Shown here one piece after another: positions 8,268 to 16,844 of a stretch of 64,000 bases of DNA. Every line of letters begins with the position of its first letter. Within the stretch, counting starts at the first letter, position 1. Location: assembly GCA_038749595.1 (NCBI GenBank), contig JBCDHW010000001.1, forward strand, positions 62,001-126,000. The letters are read 5' to 3'. The position numbers and the translations under genes were made by a program. The DNA comes from Parvularcula sp038749595. Its GTDB lineage: Bacteria; Pseudomonadota; Alphaproteobacteria; Caulobacterales; Parvularculaceae. The notes below the pieces were generated by a model, which saw only the letters and a program-made list of their open reading frames with translations, was not told the origin of the DNA and did not search any database.

Positions 8268-9677
8268 ATGACGTTTACCGCAACATTTTCCAACGCGCTT
8301 TCGGGCTTGTCGGCGTCGACGCTGCGTGCGGAGCTTCTGTCGTTCAACATCGCGAACGCACAAACGGCGAACTTTGCCCGCCGGGAAATCGCCTTTGTGC
8401 CGGTTACGCCGGGCGGGGTCCGCGCAACGGGTATTACACGGATCGACGCGGGCCGAGCGGAGCAACAATTGCTCTCCGCGAACAACAACGCGGCGGGTTC
8501 TTCCGTACGCGCCGACGCATTGAACGCGATCAACGAGGGGTTCGGCACGCCTGAAGATCCAAATGGTCTTTATGCGTCCTTTGTTCGATTTGATCAGGCG
8601 CTGAATGACCTCAGGCTGACACCGGAAAGCGGTGCGTCCCAGACAGCTCTGTTGCGCGCCAGCCGCGACGTTGCCGAAACCTTCGTTCAGTTGGATACCG
8701 AGGCCCAGGCACTCCGTCTTGAGGCGGACCGCACGATCGGCCGAACGGTCGATCGGATCAATGATGCGCTCGTGGCGCTTCGCGATTTGAATGCCGAGGC
8801 CCGTCGCCCTCGGGGTGTCTCAATCGAGACGGTGGCTGAACGTCAGCGTGCGTTGGTTCTCGAGATTGCGGATCAGATTGACATCAGCGTCGATGGAAAT
8901 TTTGGGGAAGCGCTCACCATCCGGACGAATGGCGGTTTTCAGCTCGTTGGCGAGGAGGCAGCGGTCTTGTCTTTCACGCCAACCGGGTCAATCGCTTCGA
9001 ATCTGACGTATGCTGCCGGTGACCTATCGGGGATCTTCGTCAATGGACGGGAGATTACGCCGGGGCTGGCTCAAGGTCTTGGCGACGGTGCGCTTGCGGC
9101 ACAATTCGCAATCCGGGATGCGCTGGTTCCTGAGTATACGAACCGTCTCAACGCAGCGGCCCGCGACCTCGTCGAACGGACGTCGGTGTTCAGCACATCG
9201 CCCGCGTTGGGCGGATTGTTCGTTCTCGACACCGGCGTGACCGGCGATGCCTCGCGGATCAGGGTCAATGCGTCTGTTGACCCCGCCCAGGGCGGTGAAC
9301 TGTTCCGCCTACGTGACGGTGTCGGAGCAACGGTGCCTGGGCCAGAAGGGGGCGATGGCCTCCTCGGTGTCCTCCGCACCGCGATCGACGCGCCGCGCGC
9401 TGTCCCCGCAGCCACCCAAAATGCAAGCTCTTACAGTTACCTAGATTTGCTCGGTGCAGTGAGTACCGGCCTCGGGACCAGCGCGCTTCGCGGCAATGGC
9501 GTGCGCGACGCTTCTGCTCAGCGTGCCGAAACTCTTGATACTGAAGTCAATCGTCGCGTCTCCGTGGATACAGATCGTGAGCTGCAAGACTTGCTCCTGG
9601 TCGAGCAGGCATTCGCAGCCAATGCGCGGGTGATCCAGGTTGCCGACGACATGCTACGCCAGCTTTTGGAGTTCTAA
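8268..9677 (+). CDS. flgK: Flagellar hook-associated protein FlgK (HAP1)
   Basis: Junction protein between hook and filament. It is 469 aa, with the N-terminal domain (FSNALSGLSASTLRAELLSFNIANAQTANFARRE) and a C-terminal domain ending EQAFAANARVIQVADDMLRQLLEF, both characteristic of HAP1. The middle is short and variable. flgL starts three bases after the stop codon, which is the usual flgK-flgL pairing. Confidence 0.93.
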   Translation: MTFTATFSNALSGLSASTLRAELLSFNIANAQTANFARREIAFVPVTPGGVRATGITRIDAGRAEQQLLSANNNAAGSSVRADALNAINEGFGTPEDPNGLYASFVRFDQALNDLRLTPESGASQTALLRASRDVAETFVQLDTEAQALRLEADRTIGRTVDRINDALVALRDLNAEARRPRGVSIETVAERQRALVLEIADQIDISVDGNFGEALTIRTNGGFQLVGEEAAVLSFTPTGSIASNLTYAAGDLSGIFVNGREITPGLAQGLGDGALAAQFAIRDALVPEYTNRLNAAARDLVERTSVFSTSPALGGLFVLDTGVTGDASRIRVNASVDPAQGGELFRLRDGVGATVPGPEGGDGLLGVLRTAIDAPRAVPAATQNASSYSYLDLLGAVSTGLGTSALRGNGVRDASAQRAETLDTEVNRRVSVDTDRELQDLLLVEQAFAANARVIQVADDMLRQLLEF

Positions 9678-9680
9678 GCC

Positions 9681-10673
9681 ATGATTTTGACCTCACCTGA
9701 TACGCTTCTCCAATCTGGTCTCATCAGGCAGATCGGACAACTCCGTACACGTCTCGACCAAAGCTCAATTGAGATGGTGACCGGGCGCCGAACCGACATT
9801 CTCGAGGCGGTACGCGGGGATAATGATGTGCTTCTGCGCGCCCAGGCTGTGATCGACACGGCGCAACCTGCGCAGGCAAGGTTGGCGGTCGTGGAGGGAC
9901 GCTACCGCGTCGCAGGGTCCGCGCTGGAGACCATCCGTGATCTGACGGGCGAAGTCTCGCGAGCTGCTCAGTCTGCTGGCGATCTCGCATCGGGAGTCGA
10001 TGCGAACAAATTCGCAGCCACGGAGGCGCGCACGGCTCTCGCGAGTGCATTCTCAACATTGGAGGCGCGTTTCGGCGGTCGATCGTTGTTTGGCGGCGAC
10101 CTAGGCTCAGGCCGCGTTTTGGAGGATGTTACTGTTCTCCTTGGTGAAATCCAAACAGCCACGGCGGGTCTGACGACGGCAGCGAGCATCGAGGCCGCGA
10201 TCGACACCATCTTCGCGCCGGGCGGAGCTTTCGAAACAGTCGTCTACAGCGGTGGTGCTCCGCTCGCTGATCCAGAGTTGGAGAACGGCCTTACACTGAC
10301 GACCTTGCCAACGGCCGACTCCGAGACGCTCCGTCAACTGTTCAAAGGCCTCTCCATGGTCGCCTTCAACGATCAAGTCGATCCGGACGAGCGCGCGCAG
10401 TTTTTGCGGGACGGTGCGGAGATCATCGAAACCGCCCGTGAGGCGACCATCGCTGACGAAGCATCGATCGGCCTTGCGCTGAACGCGATCCAAGCCGAGA
10501 TGGATCGGCAGGATGACCTGCTCTTCGATGCTGAGGTCACCCTAGAGAACCTCATCGGTCGCGATCCGTTCGATGCAGCGACCGAAACCCAGGCTCTCGA
10601 AGCGCGGCTTCAAGCGGCGTACACCGTAACAAGCCGTCTTTCCTCCCTTCGGTTGACGAATTTCCTACGATGA
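9681..10673 (+). CDS. flgL: Flagellar hook-associated protein FlgL (HAP3)
   Basis: Second junction protein, a flagellin homologue. The 330-aa product has a flagellin-like N-terminal coiled coil (LIRQIGQLRTRLDQSSIEMVTGRRTD) and C-terminal helices (FDAATETQALEARLQAAYTVTSRLSSLRLTNFLR). Length is in the family range. It overlaps flgI by four bases, so P-ring synthesis is coupled to junction-protein synthesis here. Confidence 0.9.
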   Translation: MILTSPDTLLQSGLIRQIGQLRTRLDQSSIEMVTGRRTDILEAVRGDNDVLLRAQAVIDTAQPAQARLAVVEGRYRVAGSALETIRDLTGEVSRAAQSAGDLASGVDANKFAATEARTALASAFSTLEARFGGRSLFGGDLGSGRVLEDVTVLLGEIQTATAGLTTAASIEAAIDTIFAPGGAFETVVYSGGAPLADPELENGLTLTTLPTADSETLRQLFKGLSMVAFNDQVDPDERAQFLRDGAEIIETAREATIADEASIGLALNAIQAEMDRQDDLLFDAEVTLENLIGRDPFDAATETQALEARLQAAYTVTSRLSSLRLTNFLR

Positions 10674-11758
10674 TGGTCCGTGTCCTTCTCATCGTCCTAG
10701 TGTGGATCGGTTGCGCTTCGGCGCAATCGGTTCGGCTGAAGGACCTCGTCGATGTCGAAGGCGTGCGCGCCAACGATTTGATCGGGTACGGATTGGTTGT
10801 CGGACTCCAGGGGACGGGCGACACCCTTAGAAACTCTCCTTATACAGAAGAAGCGTTGTCGAGCCTTCTCGAACGGTTGGGCGTCAACGTCCAGGACGAG
10901 CAATTTCGGCCAGACAATGTCGCCGCGGTCATTGTCACTGGGTCGCTTCCGCCGTTCGCCCGGCAGGGCAGCCGGATCGATGTTGCCGTCAGCTCGATCG
11001 GCGACGCGGAGAGTCTTCAGGGCGGCCTGTTGGTGATGACCCCTTTGCTGGGTGCAGACAATGGCGTCTACGCCGTTGCTCAAGGACCACTGACGGTCGG
11101 CGGGTTTGAGGCGGAGGGCCAAGCCGCACGCGCCAGCCAAGGCACCCAGACCCATGCGACGATCGCCGGCGGGGCCCGGGTTGAGCGGGAAGTTCGGTTT
11201 GACTTTGGCGGTCTCGACGAAATTCGCCTCGCGCTGCGGGATCCCGATTTCACCACGGCAGGACGCATCGAAGGTGCGCTCAACACGCTACTCGGAGGAG
11301 AGCCGGCGGCAATGATTGATTCGGGGACGGTCGTCCTCAACCTGGCGGAGACTGATCTCGCGCCCGCCCATCTCATCGCGGAAATTGAGGGGATGTATCT
11401 CACCCCGGCGCGGCGCGCCCGTGTGGTGATCGATCAACGCTCCGGAACCATTGTCCTCGGCGAGGACGTCAGGATCGCGCCCGTGGCCGTGGCGCAAGGC
11501 GCGCTGACGATTACGGTGGCCGAAAGTCCGATCGCTGTGCCCGCAGCCCCCTTCACAAACGGCGACACTGTCGTGCTTCCGCGCACTGAGATCGAGGTGT
11601 CGGAAACGGGGGGCGTTGCGCCGCTTTCCCCGGGTGCGTCACTTCGTGACCTTGTCGAAGGTTTGAATGCGCTAGAGGTGCCTCCCAGGGACATGGTGGA
11701 GATTTTTGAGGCGCTGAAAGCCGCCGGTGCTCTGCACGCAGAAATCGTCCTCCAATAG
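10670..11758 (+). CDS. flgI: Flagellar P-ring protein FlgI
   Basis: Periplasmic P-ring subunit around the rod. It has a cleavable signal peptide (MMVRVLLIVLVWIGCASAQS, cut after about residue 18) followed by the strongly conserved FlgI start VRLKDLVDVEGVRANDLIGYGLVVGL. The C-terminus (LRDLVEGLNALEVPPRDMVEIFEALKAAGALHAEIVLQ) is also typical. The 362-aa length is normal. It is the last gene of the flagellar run; two GC-rich hairpins follow it. The L-ring gene flgH and the rod genes flgF/flgG are not in the window. Confidence 0.97.
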   Translation: MMVRVLLIVLVWIGCASAQSVRLKDLVDVEGVRANDLIGYGLVVGLQGTGDTLRNSPYTEEALSSLLERLGVNVQDEQFRPDNVAAVIVTGSLPPFARQGSRIDVAVSSIGDAESLQGGLLVMTPLLGADNGVYAVAQGPLTVGGFEAEGQAARASQGTQTHATIAGGARVEREVRFDFGGLDEIRLALRDPDFTTAGRIEGALNTLLGGEPAAMIDSGTVVLNLAETDLAPAHLIAEIEGMYLTPARRARVVIDQRSGTIVLGEDVRIAPVAVAQGALTITVAESPIAVPAAPFTNGDTVVLPRTEIEVSETGGVAPLSPGASLRDLVEGLNALEVPPRDMVEIFEALKAAGALHAEIVLQ

Positions 11759-11807
11759 AGCTGCTGATGCCCGCTGGATGCGTTTTATCTGGCGGTCAGC
11801 CGGGGGT

Positions 11808-11853
11808 CGCGGTGCGGGTAACTCACCGCGGCCTCGGCTGGGGCAGTTGCCCC
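11808..11853 (+). other. Two GC-rich hairpins between flgI and hisS
   Basis: Hairpin 1 pairs CGCGGTG (11808-11814) with CACCGCG (11824-11830). Hairpin 2 pairs GGGGC (11840-11844) with GCCCC (11849-11853). No T-run follows, so this is not a classical terminator; it may stabilise the 3' end or lie in the hisS leader. Nothing else is visible in the 154-base gap. Confidence 0.4.
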
Positions 11854-11912
11854 TGACCGGATCGACTTTCAGACACTTGGCAAGTTAGGGCGTCCGGCGC
11901 TATCGGCCAGCG

Positions 11913-13349
11913 ATGGCCAAAAAGAACAAAGTCCTCCGTCCCAAAGCGCGCAAGGCGCGCGGCTTTCCTGATCGCTCGGGAGCTGAGCTCATTGCCGAGC
12001 GATTGATGCTCGAGCGGATCAGCGGTGTTTATGAAAGCTACGGTTTCGCGCCGCTCGCGACGCCCGCTTTTGAGTATACCGATGCGCTTGGGAAGTTCCT
12101 TCCCGATGTGGATCGTCCGAACGCGGGTGTTTTCTCGCTCCAGGACGACGATGAGCAGTGGATGTCGTTGCGGTATGACCTAACGGCGCCGCTCGCACGC
12201 TATGTTGCTGAGAACATGGATGCCCTGCCGCGGCCTTATCGTCGGTATGCGGTGGGTTCGGTTTGGCGGAATGAAAAGCCGGGCCCTGGCCGCTTCCGGG
12301 AGTTCACGCAGATCGATGCCGATGCGTGCTTCGCGCCGCCGCCGCAGGCTGACGCCGAGATCATCATGATGTTCGTCGATGCCTTGGCAGCAGCGGGTGT
12401 TGACGAGAGCGACGTCGAGATCCGCGTCTCCTCGCGCAAGGTGATGATCGGTGTTCTCCAGCTGATTGGTCTTGATGCTGATGATCAAGCCCGGTCGGCG
12501 ACGGTGCTGCGGGCGATGGATAAGTACGATCGTCTCGGGGCGGACGGTGTAGCTCTCTTGCTAGGAGGCGGCCGCAAGGATGAAAGCGGAGACTTCACCG
12601 AAGGCGCGGGTTTAGAAGCCGCGCAAATTGATCAAGTCCTGCGGTTTATGGAAGGCTCGGACATGCGCGCCGCACTGGCCGATAATGCCGTGGGTGCGGA
12701 AGGTGCCGAGGAACTTGACGCGATCGTCGCCACCCTGAACGCCTGCGGTTACGGCGAAAGGATCAAGCTCGATCCATCGGTGATCCGCGGGCTCGACTAT
12801 TACACCGGTCCCGTTTTCGAGGCCGCACTCACCTTCGATGTCGAGAACGAAAAAGGCCAAGTGGTGCAGTTCGGCTCCGTCGGCTCAGGTGGTCGCTATG
12901 ACGGGTTGATCGCCCGCTTCAAGGGCCAGGAAGTTCCGTCCGTAGGCTGTTCAGTCGGTGTCAGCCGTCTGTTGACAGCCCTTAAGTCAAAGGCAGCACT
13001 TCCGGACCCCTCCGCACCCGTTGTTATTCTGGCGCTCGAGAGTACCGAGATGCCGCGCTACCACAAAATGGCCCAGGCGCTGCGCGCAGAAGGGATCGCA
13101 GCGGAAGTCTATCTTGGCGGGGCAGGGATGAAAGCGCAAATGCGGTACGCGGACAAACGCGGCGCACCGATCGTGGTCATCTGCGGCGAAGACGAACGCG
13201 CGGCCGGTCAAGTGACGATCAAAGACCTGCGCGCTGGCAAAGAGGCGTCCGCCGATATCGCCAGCCGTGATCAGTGGACAGAAGAACGCCCCGGCCAAGA
13301 AACCCTGGCCGAGGCAAATTTTGTTTCTGCGGTCAAAGCGCACCTTTAG
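11913..13349 (+). CDS. hisS: Histidine-tRNA ligase
   Basis: Class II aminoacyl-tRNA synthetase that charges tRNA-His. It is 478 aa. Motif 2 region: SLRYDLTAPLARYV at about 87-100 with RRYAVGSVWRNEKPGPGRFREF downstream. The histidine-specific stretch RGLDYYTGPVFEAAL begins at about residue 290. The C-terminal anticodon-binding domain runs from about 365. It starts with ATG in the context CAGCGATGGCC. It is a single-gene unit between the flagellar run and the opposite-strand secreted protein gene. Confidence 0.95.
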   Translation: MAKKNKVLRPKARKARGFPDRSGAELIAERLMLERISGVYESYGFAPLATPAFEYTDALGKFLPDVDRPNAGVFSLQDDDEQWMSLRYDLTAPLARYVAENMDALPRPYRRYAVGSVWRNEKPGPGRFREFTQIDADACFAPPPQADAEIIMMFVDALAAAGVDESDVEIRVSSRKVMIGVLQLIGLDADDQARSATVLRAMDKYDRLGADGVALLLGGGRKDESGDFTEGAGLEAAQIDQVLRFMEGSDMRAALADNAVGAEGAEELDAIVATLNACGYGERIKLDPSVIRGLDYYTGPVFEAALTFDVENEKGQVVQFGSVGSGGRYDGLIARFKGQEVPSVGCSVGVSRLLTALKSKAALPDPSAPVVILALESTEMPRYHKMAQALRAEGIAAEVYLGGAGMKAQMRYADKRGAPIVVICGEDERAAGQVTIKDLRAGKEASADIASRDQWTEERPGQETLAEANFVSAVKAHL

Positions 13350-13357
13350 CCGAACGA

Positions 13358-13376
13358 CGGGAGGGTTGTCCTCCCG
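13358..13376. terminator. Hairpin between convergent hisS and VPLPA gene 1
   Basis: CGGGAGG pairs with CCTCCCG around a five-base loop. It lies in the 42-base gap between two convergent stops and may serve both as a transcript end. There is no clear T-run on either strand. Confidence 0.45.
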
Positions 13377-13391
13377 ACCGCCGGTGCGTTG

Positions 13392-14075
13392 TTACGCAGC
13401 TTTCTTGCGACGCGCTGCGACGAGGCCGCCGAGACCTGCTGCGAACAGCGGGAACGCTGCTGGCACAGGGACTTGAGAGAAGGCGAGGTTATCGAAACCG
13501 CCCGATTCGCCGAACACGATCTCCATGCTCGTCGCGCCTGTCATCAGGTTGAAGGTCAGTGTCGTGAATTGGTTCGGAAGCACCGTGTCCGACGTATCAA
13601 CGTTCGGGATGGTGACGGTATCGATCACGTCGGTGCCGTCAAAAAAGGTGATCGACCCGGATTGGCTGTCGACAACGTCGATGCTGGTGATGAAGGTTTT
13701 GCGGTCGAAATTGATGGTGATCGTGCCGCCCGCACCCTCGTCATTCGGGTTGCTGAAGTCCGTGTTGGTCGGAATGATCGCGATGAAGCCGAGGCCGGTC
13801 TCCATCTCGTTCACCGCCGTGTTCGGATCATCAAACGGCGCTTCGAGATCCGGGTCTGCCGTGTTGCTGAGATTGGTGTCGAACGTGATCAGAGTGTTTT
13901 GCACCGATCCGCCGCTGACCACACCGATCGATGTGATGCCGGCGAGTGCCGGATCGTTCGCGTCAATCACGGTGCCGTTTGGGCCGAGGCCTTCGAAGGT
14001 GACGATCTTCGCGGCGAACGCAGGCGTCATCAAACAGGTCGCAGCCGCAAAGGCCGCACTCAGATGTTTTTTCAT
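13392..14075 (-). CDS. Secreted VPLPA/PEP-CTERM-type protein 1
   Basis: Probable exported surface protein processed by an exosortase. The 227-aa product starts MKKHLSAAFAAATCLMTPAFA (signal peptide, residues 1-21). The mature part is a beta-rich, acidic domain with VTFEGLGPNGTVID and a VTIPNVDTSDT region. The tail has the three-part sorting signal: VPVPAAFP, a hydrophobic stretch (LFAAGLGGLV) and a basic end (ARRKKAA). I chose the inner ATG because it begins the signal peptide and has GGGGG upstream. It is followed by its own hairpin. Function of the mature domain is unknown. Confidence 0.85.
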   Translation of the reverse strand: MKKHLSAAFAAATCLMTPAFAAKIVTFEGLGPNGTVIDANDPALAGITSIGVVSGGSVQNTLITFDTNLSNTADPDLEAPFDDPNTAVNEMETGLGFIAIIPTNTDFSNPNDEGAGGTITINFDRKTFITSIDVVDSQSGSITFFDGTDVIDTVTIPNVDTSDTVLPNQFTTLTFNLMTGATSMEIVFGESGGFDNLAFSQVPVPAAFPLFAAGLGGLVAARRKKAA

Positions 14076-14174
14076 CAGGTAATCCCCCAGAGCTTTTTCA
14101 AGTTCCATGGAAAGCAACGTAAACCTTCCACAATCCCAATTATTCGAAAAAGCGTAACGCGCTCAAGGGGATTG

Positions 14175-14184
14175 CCGTATACGG
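14175..14184. promoter_or_regulatory. Small palindrome between VPLPA genes 1 and 2
   Basis: CCGTATACGG is a perfect 10-base palindrome about 100 bases upstream of VPLPA gene 1 and just after the stop of gene 2. It could be an operator. Position only; no known regulator motif is recognised. Confidence 0.25.
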
Positions 14185-14196
14185 TAAAATTTCGCG

Positions 14197-14880
14197 CTAA
14201 GCGCGTTTTCGCTTCGAACGGTTCGCGCTGATGAACGCTCCGGCGGATAAAAACAGCAAGCCTGCCGCCGGGACGGGTACCGCCGAGTCGGCGTTATCGC
14301 GTGACCATGTCAGGTCGTCGATGACGATGAACGCGCTCGACAACTCGAAGGCGAGAATATCAGCCCGGTTGCGTTCAATGCCGCGAAAGGCGCCAACGTC
14401 GAGGGCACCTGGCGTGACGATCGGAGCGTCTTGGGTCAGGTTGAAGGTCTCCAAAACCCGATCCCCTTCGCCCAGCACACGGATGATCGCTTCTCCGTTT
14501 GAGCCTGCTGGCGGCGCATAGTTGATCAATCCGCCTACGCCGGAAACTGCGCGATCAAACGTGAAACGAATGGTTCCGACCGTCGCGTTGAGCCCGACAA
14601 AACCGTCGCGCCGGCCGCCCCAATCCCCATTCGTGTTGAGCGAATAGGCAAAGCTGTAAGCAAAGACTGAGCCCCGCGACGTCGATGTGAAAATGACGGA
14701 ATCGCCGTCAACGCCGGACTCGCGCGGGCCACCGGTGAACTCTGAAGGGAATCCGCTAAAGTCCTGAACGGTGAACGTCTCGAACGGATTGCTCACCAGC
14801 GATGCTGCGAAACTCGGTCCTGCGAAACAAAGGCTCCCGAACAGGGAGAGGGCGGAGGTAGCGACTATCCGGCGGATCAT
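14197..14880 (-). CDS. Secreted VPLPA/PEP-CTERM-type protein 2
   Basis: Second exported surface protein, 227 aa from ATG 14880 (GGACGAA upstream). The signal peptide is MIRRIVATSALSLFGSLCFAGPSFA. The mature part is beta-rich (for example IRFTFDRAVSGVGGLINY and VLEAFELS-type stretches). The tail is AVPVPAAGLLFLSAGAFISANRSKRKRA, shown here as motif, hydrophobic segment and basic end. Gene 1 lies 121 bases downstream on the same strand, but an interposed hairpin-like stop region and palindrome suggest separate control. No enzymatic motif is seen. Confidence 0.85.
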   Translation of the reverse strand: MIRRIVATSALSLFGSLCFAGPSFAASLVSNPFETFTVQDFSGFPSEFTGGPRESGVDGDSVIFTSTSRGSVFAYSFAYSLNTNGDWGGRRDGFVGLNATVGTIRFTFDRAVSGVGGLINYAPPAGSNGEAIIRVLGEGDRVLETFNLTQDAPIVTPGALDVGAFRGIERNRADILAFELSSAFIVIDDLTWSRDNADSAVPVPAAGLLFLSAGAFISANRSKRKRA

Positions 14881-14890
14881 AACTTTCGTC

Positions 14891-14931
14891 CTATAGTTGT
14901 TATGGTAAACGCATATCAACCATAGCGATAG
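14891..14931. promoter_or_regulatory. Interrupted inverted repeat upstream of VPLPA gene 2
   Basis: CTATAGTTGTTATGG (14891-14905) is imperfectly inverted as CCATAGCGATAG (14920-14931); the core is TATGGT-N13-ACCATA. It lies 11-51 bases before the gene 2 start and about 80 bases before mutL, on the other strand. It looks like a dimer-binding operator; the regulator is unknown. Confidence 0.4.
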
Positions 14932-15011
14932 TTAATGAGGTCAAAAGATACGGTCCATTTTCGGCAAAACTTGCGGATTGTGGTGCGCCGGACTCTCATT
15001 ATCGTGCGCTC

Positions 15012-16844
15012 ATGGCTATGCCTCAACACACCCAAGTGCCCACGCGCATCCGGCGGCTGCCTCCAGGCGCCATCAACCGCATTGCCGCTGGCGAAGTCAT
15101 CGAGCGCCCCGCCGCGGCTTTGAAAGAGCTGGTCGAGAACGCGCTCGACGCTGGTGCCACGAAGCTGACGATCGAGATCGACGCAGGCGGCCGGGATCGG
15201 ATCACCGTCATCGACGATGGCTGCGGCATGGGGCCGGATGAGCTGCCTTTGGCGCTCGAGCGGCACGCCACGTCAAAATTACGGGCCGAGGCCAGCGGCG
15301 ATGTCGATCTCCTCGCGATCGAGACCATGGGGTTCCGCGGCGAGGCCCTTCCTTCGATCGGCGCTGTCTCGCGCCTTTCCATCAGCTCACGGACCAATGG
15401 CGGCGACGGTTGGTGCCTCAGCGTTGCGGGCGGTTTAATGGCCGACCTCCAACCCGCGCCTTTTGCGGGGCAGGGAACCCGGGTTGATGTCCGCGACCTG
15501 TTCTACGCGACGCCTGCGCGCCTGAAGTTCATGAAATCAGAGCGCGCCGAAGCGTCAGCTGCTGTGGATGTTGTCAAACGCCTCGCGATGGCGAGACCCG
15601 ACGTTGCGTTCTCCCTCTCCGTAGACGGACGACAGCGTTTCGCTTACCGCGCCGAGCCTCCTGGACCGGAGGGCCACCTGTCTCGGCTCGCAGCCATCAT
15701 GGGCCGCGACTTCGGTGAAAACGCTGTGCCCGTGACGCTAGAGCGGGACGGCGTGACGCTGTCTGGTTTCGCAGGTGTCCCCACATTTAACCGCGGTCTT
15801 CCTGATCGGCAGTACCTTTTCGTCCGTGGGCGTCCTGTTCGGGATAAGTTGATGGTCGGTGCCGTGCGCGGTGCGTATGCTGACTTTCTCGCGCGCGATC
15901 GCCATCCCTCGCTGTGCCTGTTTCTGGATATGGCTCCGGAACTTGTCGACGTCAATGTCCACCCCGCGAAAACCGAAGTCCGTTTCCGCGACTCCAATCT
16001 CGTCCGGGGTATGATCGTCAGTGGGCTGCGGCGCGCCATTGGCGAGGCGGGGCACCGCGCGTCGACCACGGTCGCAGCCCAGGCACTCGCGGCAGCCTCA
16101 GCTCCCCAGCGCAGATTTGCGGATGTGACGCCCGCTTCGCCGACCCAAACGCCGCGTACCTTCGGAGGCTTCGCCGAGCGGCAAACCAGCCTGACACCGG
16201 TGAGTTATCCTTCCGCCCGCCCAGCCCCAGCGCCGGAACCTGCCCCAGAGGTGAGCCCCCGCGACTTCCCGTTGGGCTCCGCCGTTGCGCAGATCCACGA
16301 TACCTACATCGTTGCGCAGACCACGGACGGTATGGTCGTGGTCGATCAACATGCCGCCCACGAACGGCTCGTCTACGAGCGGATGAAACAAGCATCAGAA
16401 GGGCTGCCGCCGAAGCGCCAGGCCCTTCTCGTCCCCGAAGTGGTTGAGCTCTCAGAGGACGAGGCAGCCGTGGTGCTGGAGCAGCGGTCTGCCCTCGAAA
16501 CCCACGGTTTGATCCTCGAAGAGTTCGGCCAAGGCGCGGTTTTGGTCCGCGAGGTGCCTGCGGTCCTCGGCGACTTTGATATCAAAGGCCTCGTCAAAGA
16601 CATGGCGTGCCACCTGGCGGGGCTTGGCCAGGACGTGACCCTCAGTGATCGGATCGCCGAGACCCTGGGCAACCACGCATGCCGCAATTCAGTGCGTGCC
16701 GGACGCCGTCTGACCACGGAGGAGATGAACGCACTTCTCCGCCAAATGGAGGCGACACCCCATTCGGGCCAGTGCAACCATGGCCGCCCGACCTACGTTG
16801 AGCTTGAGCTCAAAGACATCGAACGGCTGTTTGGTCGGCGGTGA
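15012..16844 (+). CDS. mutL: DNA mismatch repair protein MutL
   Basis: Couples MutS mismatch recognition to strand incision. The 610-aa product has the GHKL ATPase domain (IAAGEVIERP..ALKELVENALDAGA; GCGMG; TMGFRGEAL). The C-terminal domain carries the metal-binding endonuclease motif DQHAAHERLVYE at about residues 445-456, with ACRNSVRAG and CNHGRPT further on. So this MutL is probably itself the nicking enzyme, as in organisms without MutH. ATG 15012 and 15018 are both possible. Its TGA abuts the stop of the opposite-strand serine hydrolase. Confidence 0.97.
   Translation: MAMPQHTQVPTRIRRLPPGAINRIAAGEVIERPAAALKELVENALDAGATKLTIEIDAGGRDRITVIDDGCGMGPDELPLALERHATSKLRAEASGDVDLLAIETMGFRGEALPSIGAVSRLSISSRTNGGDGWCLSVAGGLMADLQPAPFAGQGTRVDVRDLFYATPARLKFMKSERAEASAAVDVVKRLAMARPDVAFSLSVDGRQRFAYRAEPPGPEGHLSRLAAIMGRDFGENAVPVTLERDGVTLSGFAGVPTFNRGLPDRQYLFVRGRPVRDKLMVGAVRGAYADFLARDRHPSLCLFLDMAPELVDVNVHPAKTEVRFRDSNLVRGMIVSGLRRAIGEAGHRASTTVAAQALAAASAPQRRFADVTPASPTQTPRTFGGFAERQTSLTPVSYPSARPAPAPEPAPEVSPRDFPLGSAVAQIHDTYIVAQTTDGMVVVDQHAAHERLVYERMKQASEGLPPKRQALLVPEVVELSEDEAAVVLEQRSALETHGLILEEFGQGAVLVREVPAVLGDFDIKGLVKDMACHLAGLGQDVTLSDRIAETLGNHACRNSVRAGRRLTTEEMNALLRQMEATPHSGQCNHGRPTYVELELKDIERLFGRR

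Noticed and set aside
13389..14231. 280-aa + strand ORF opposite VPLPA gene 1
   Set aside because: Arg/His/Asp-rich shadow of the minus-strand gene; the minus strand has signal peptide, sorting tail and ribosome site.
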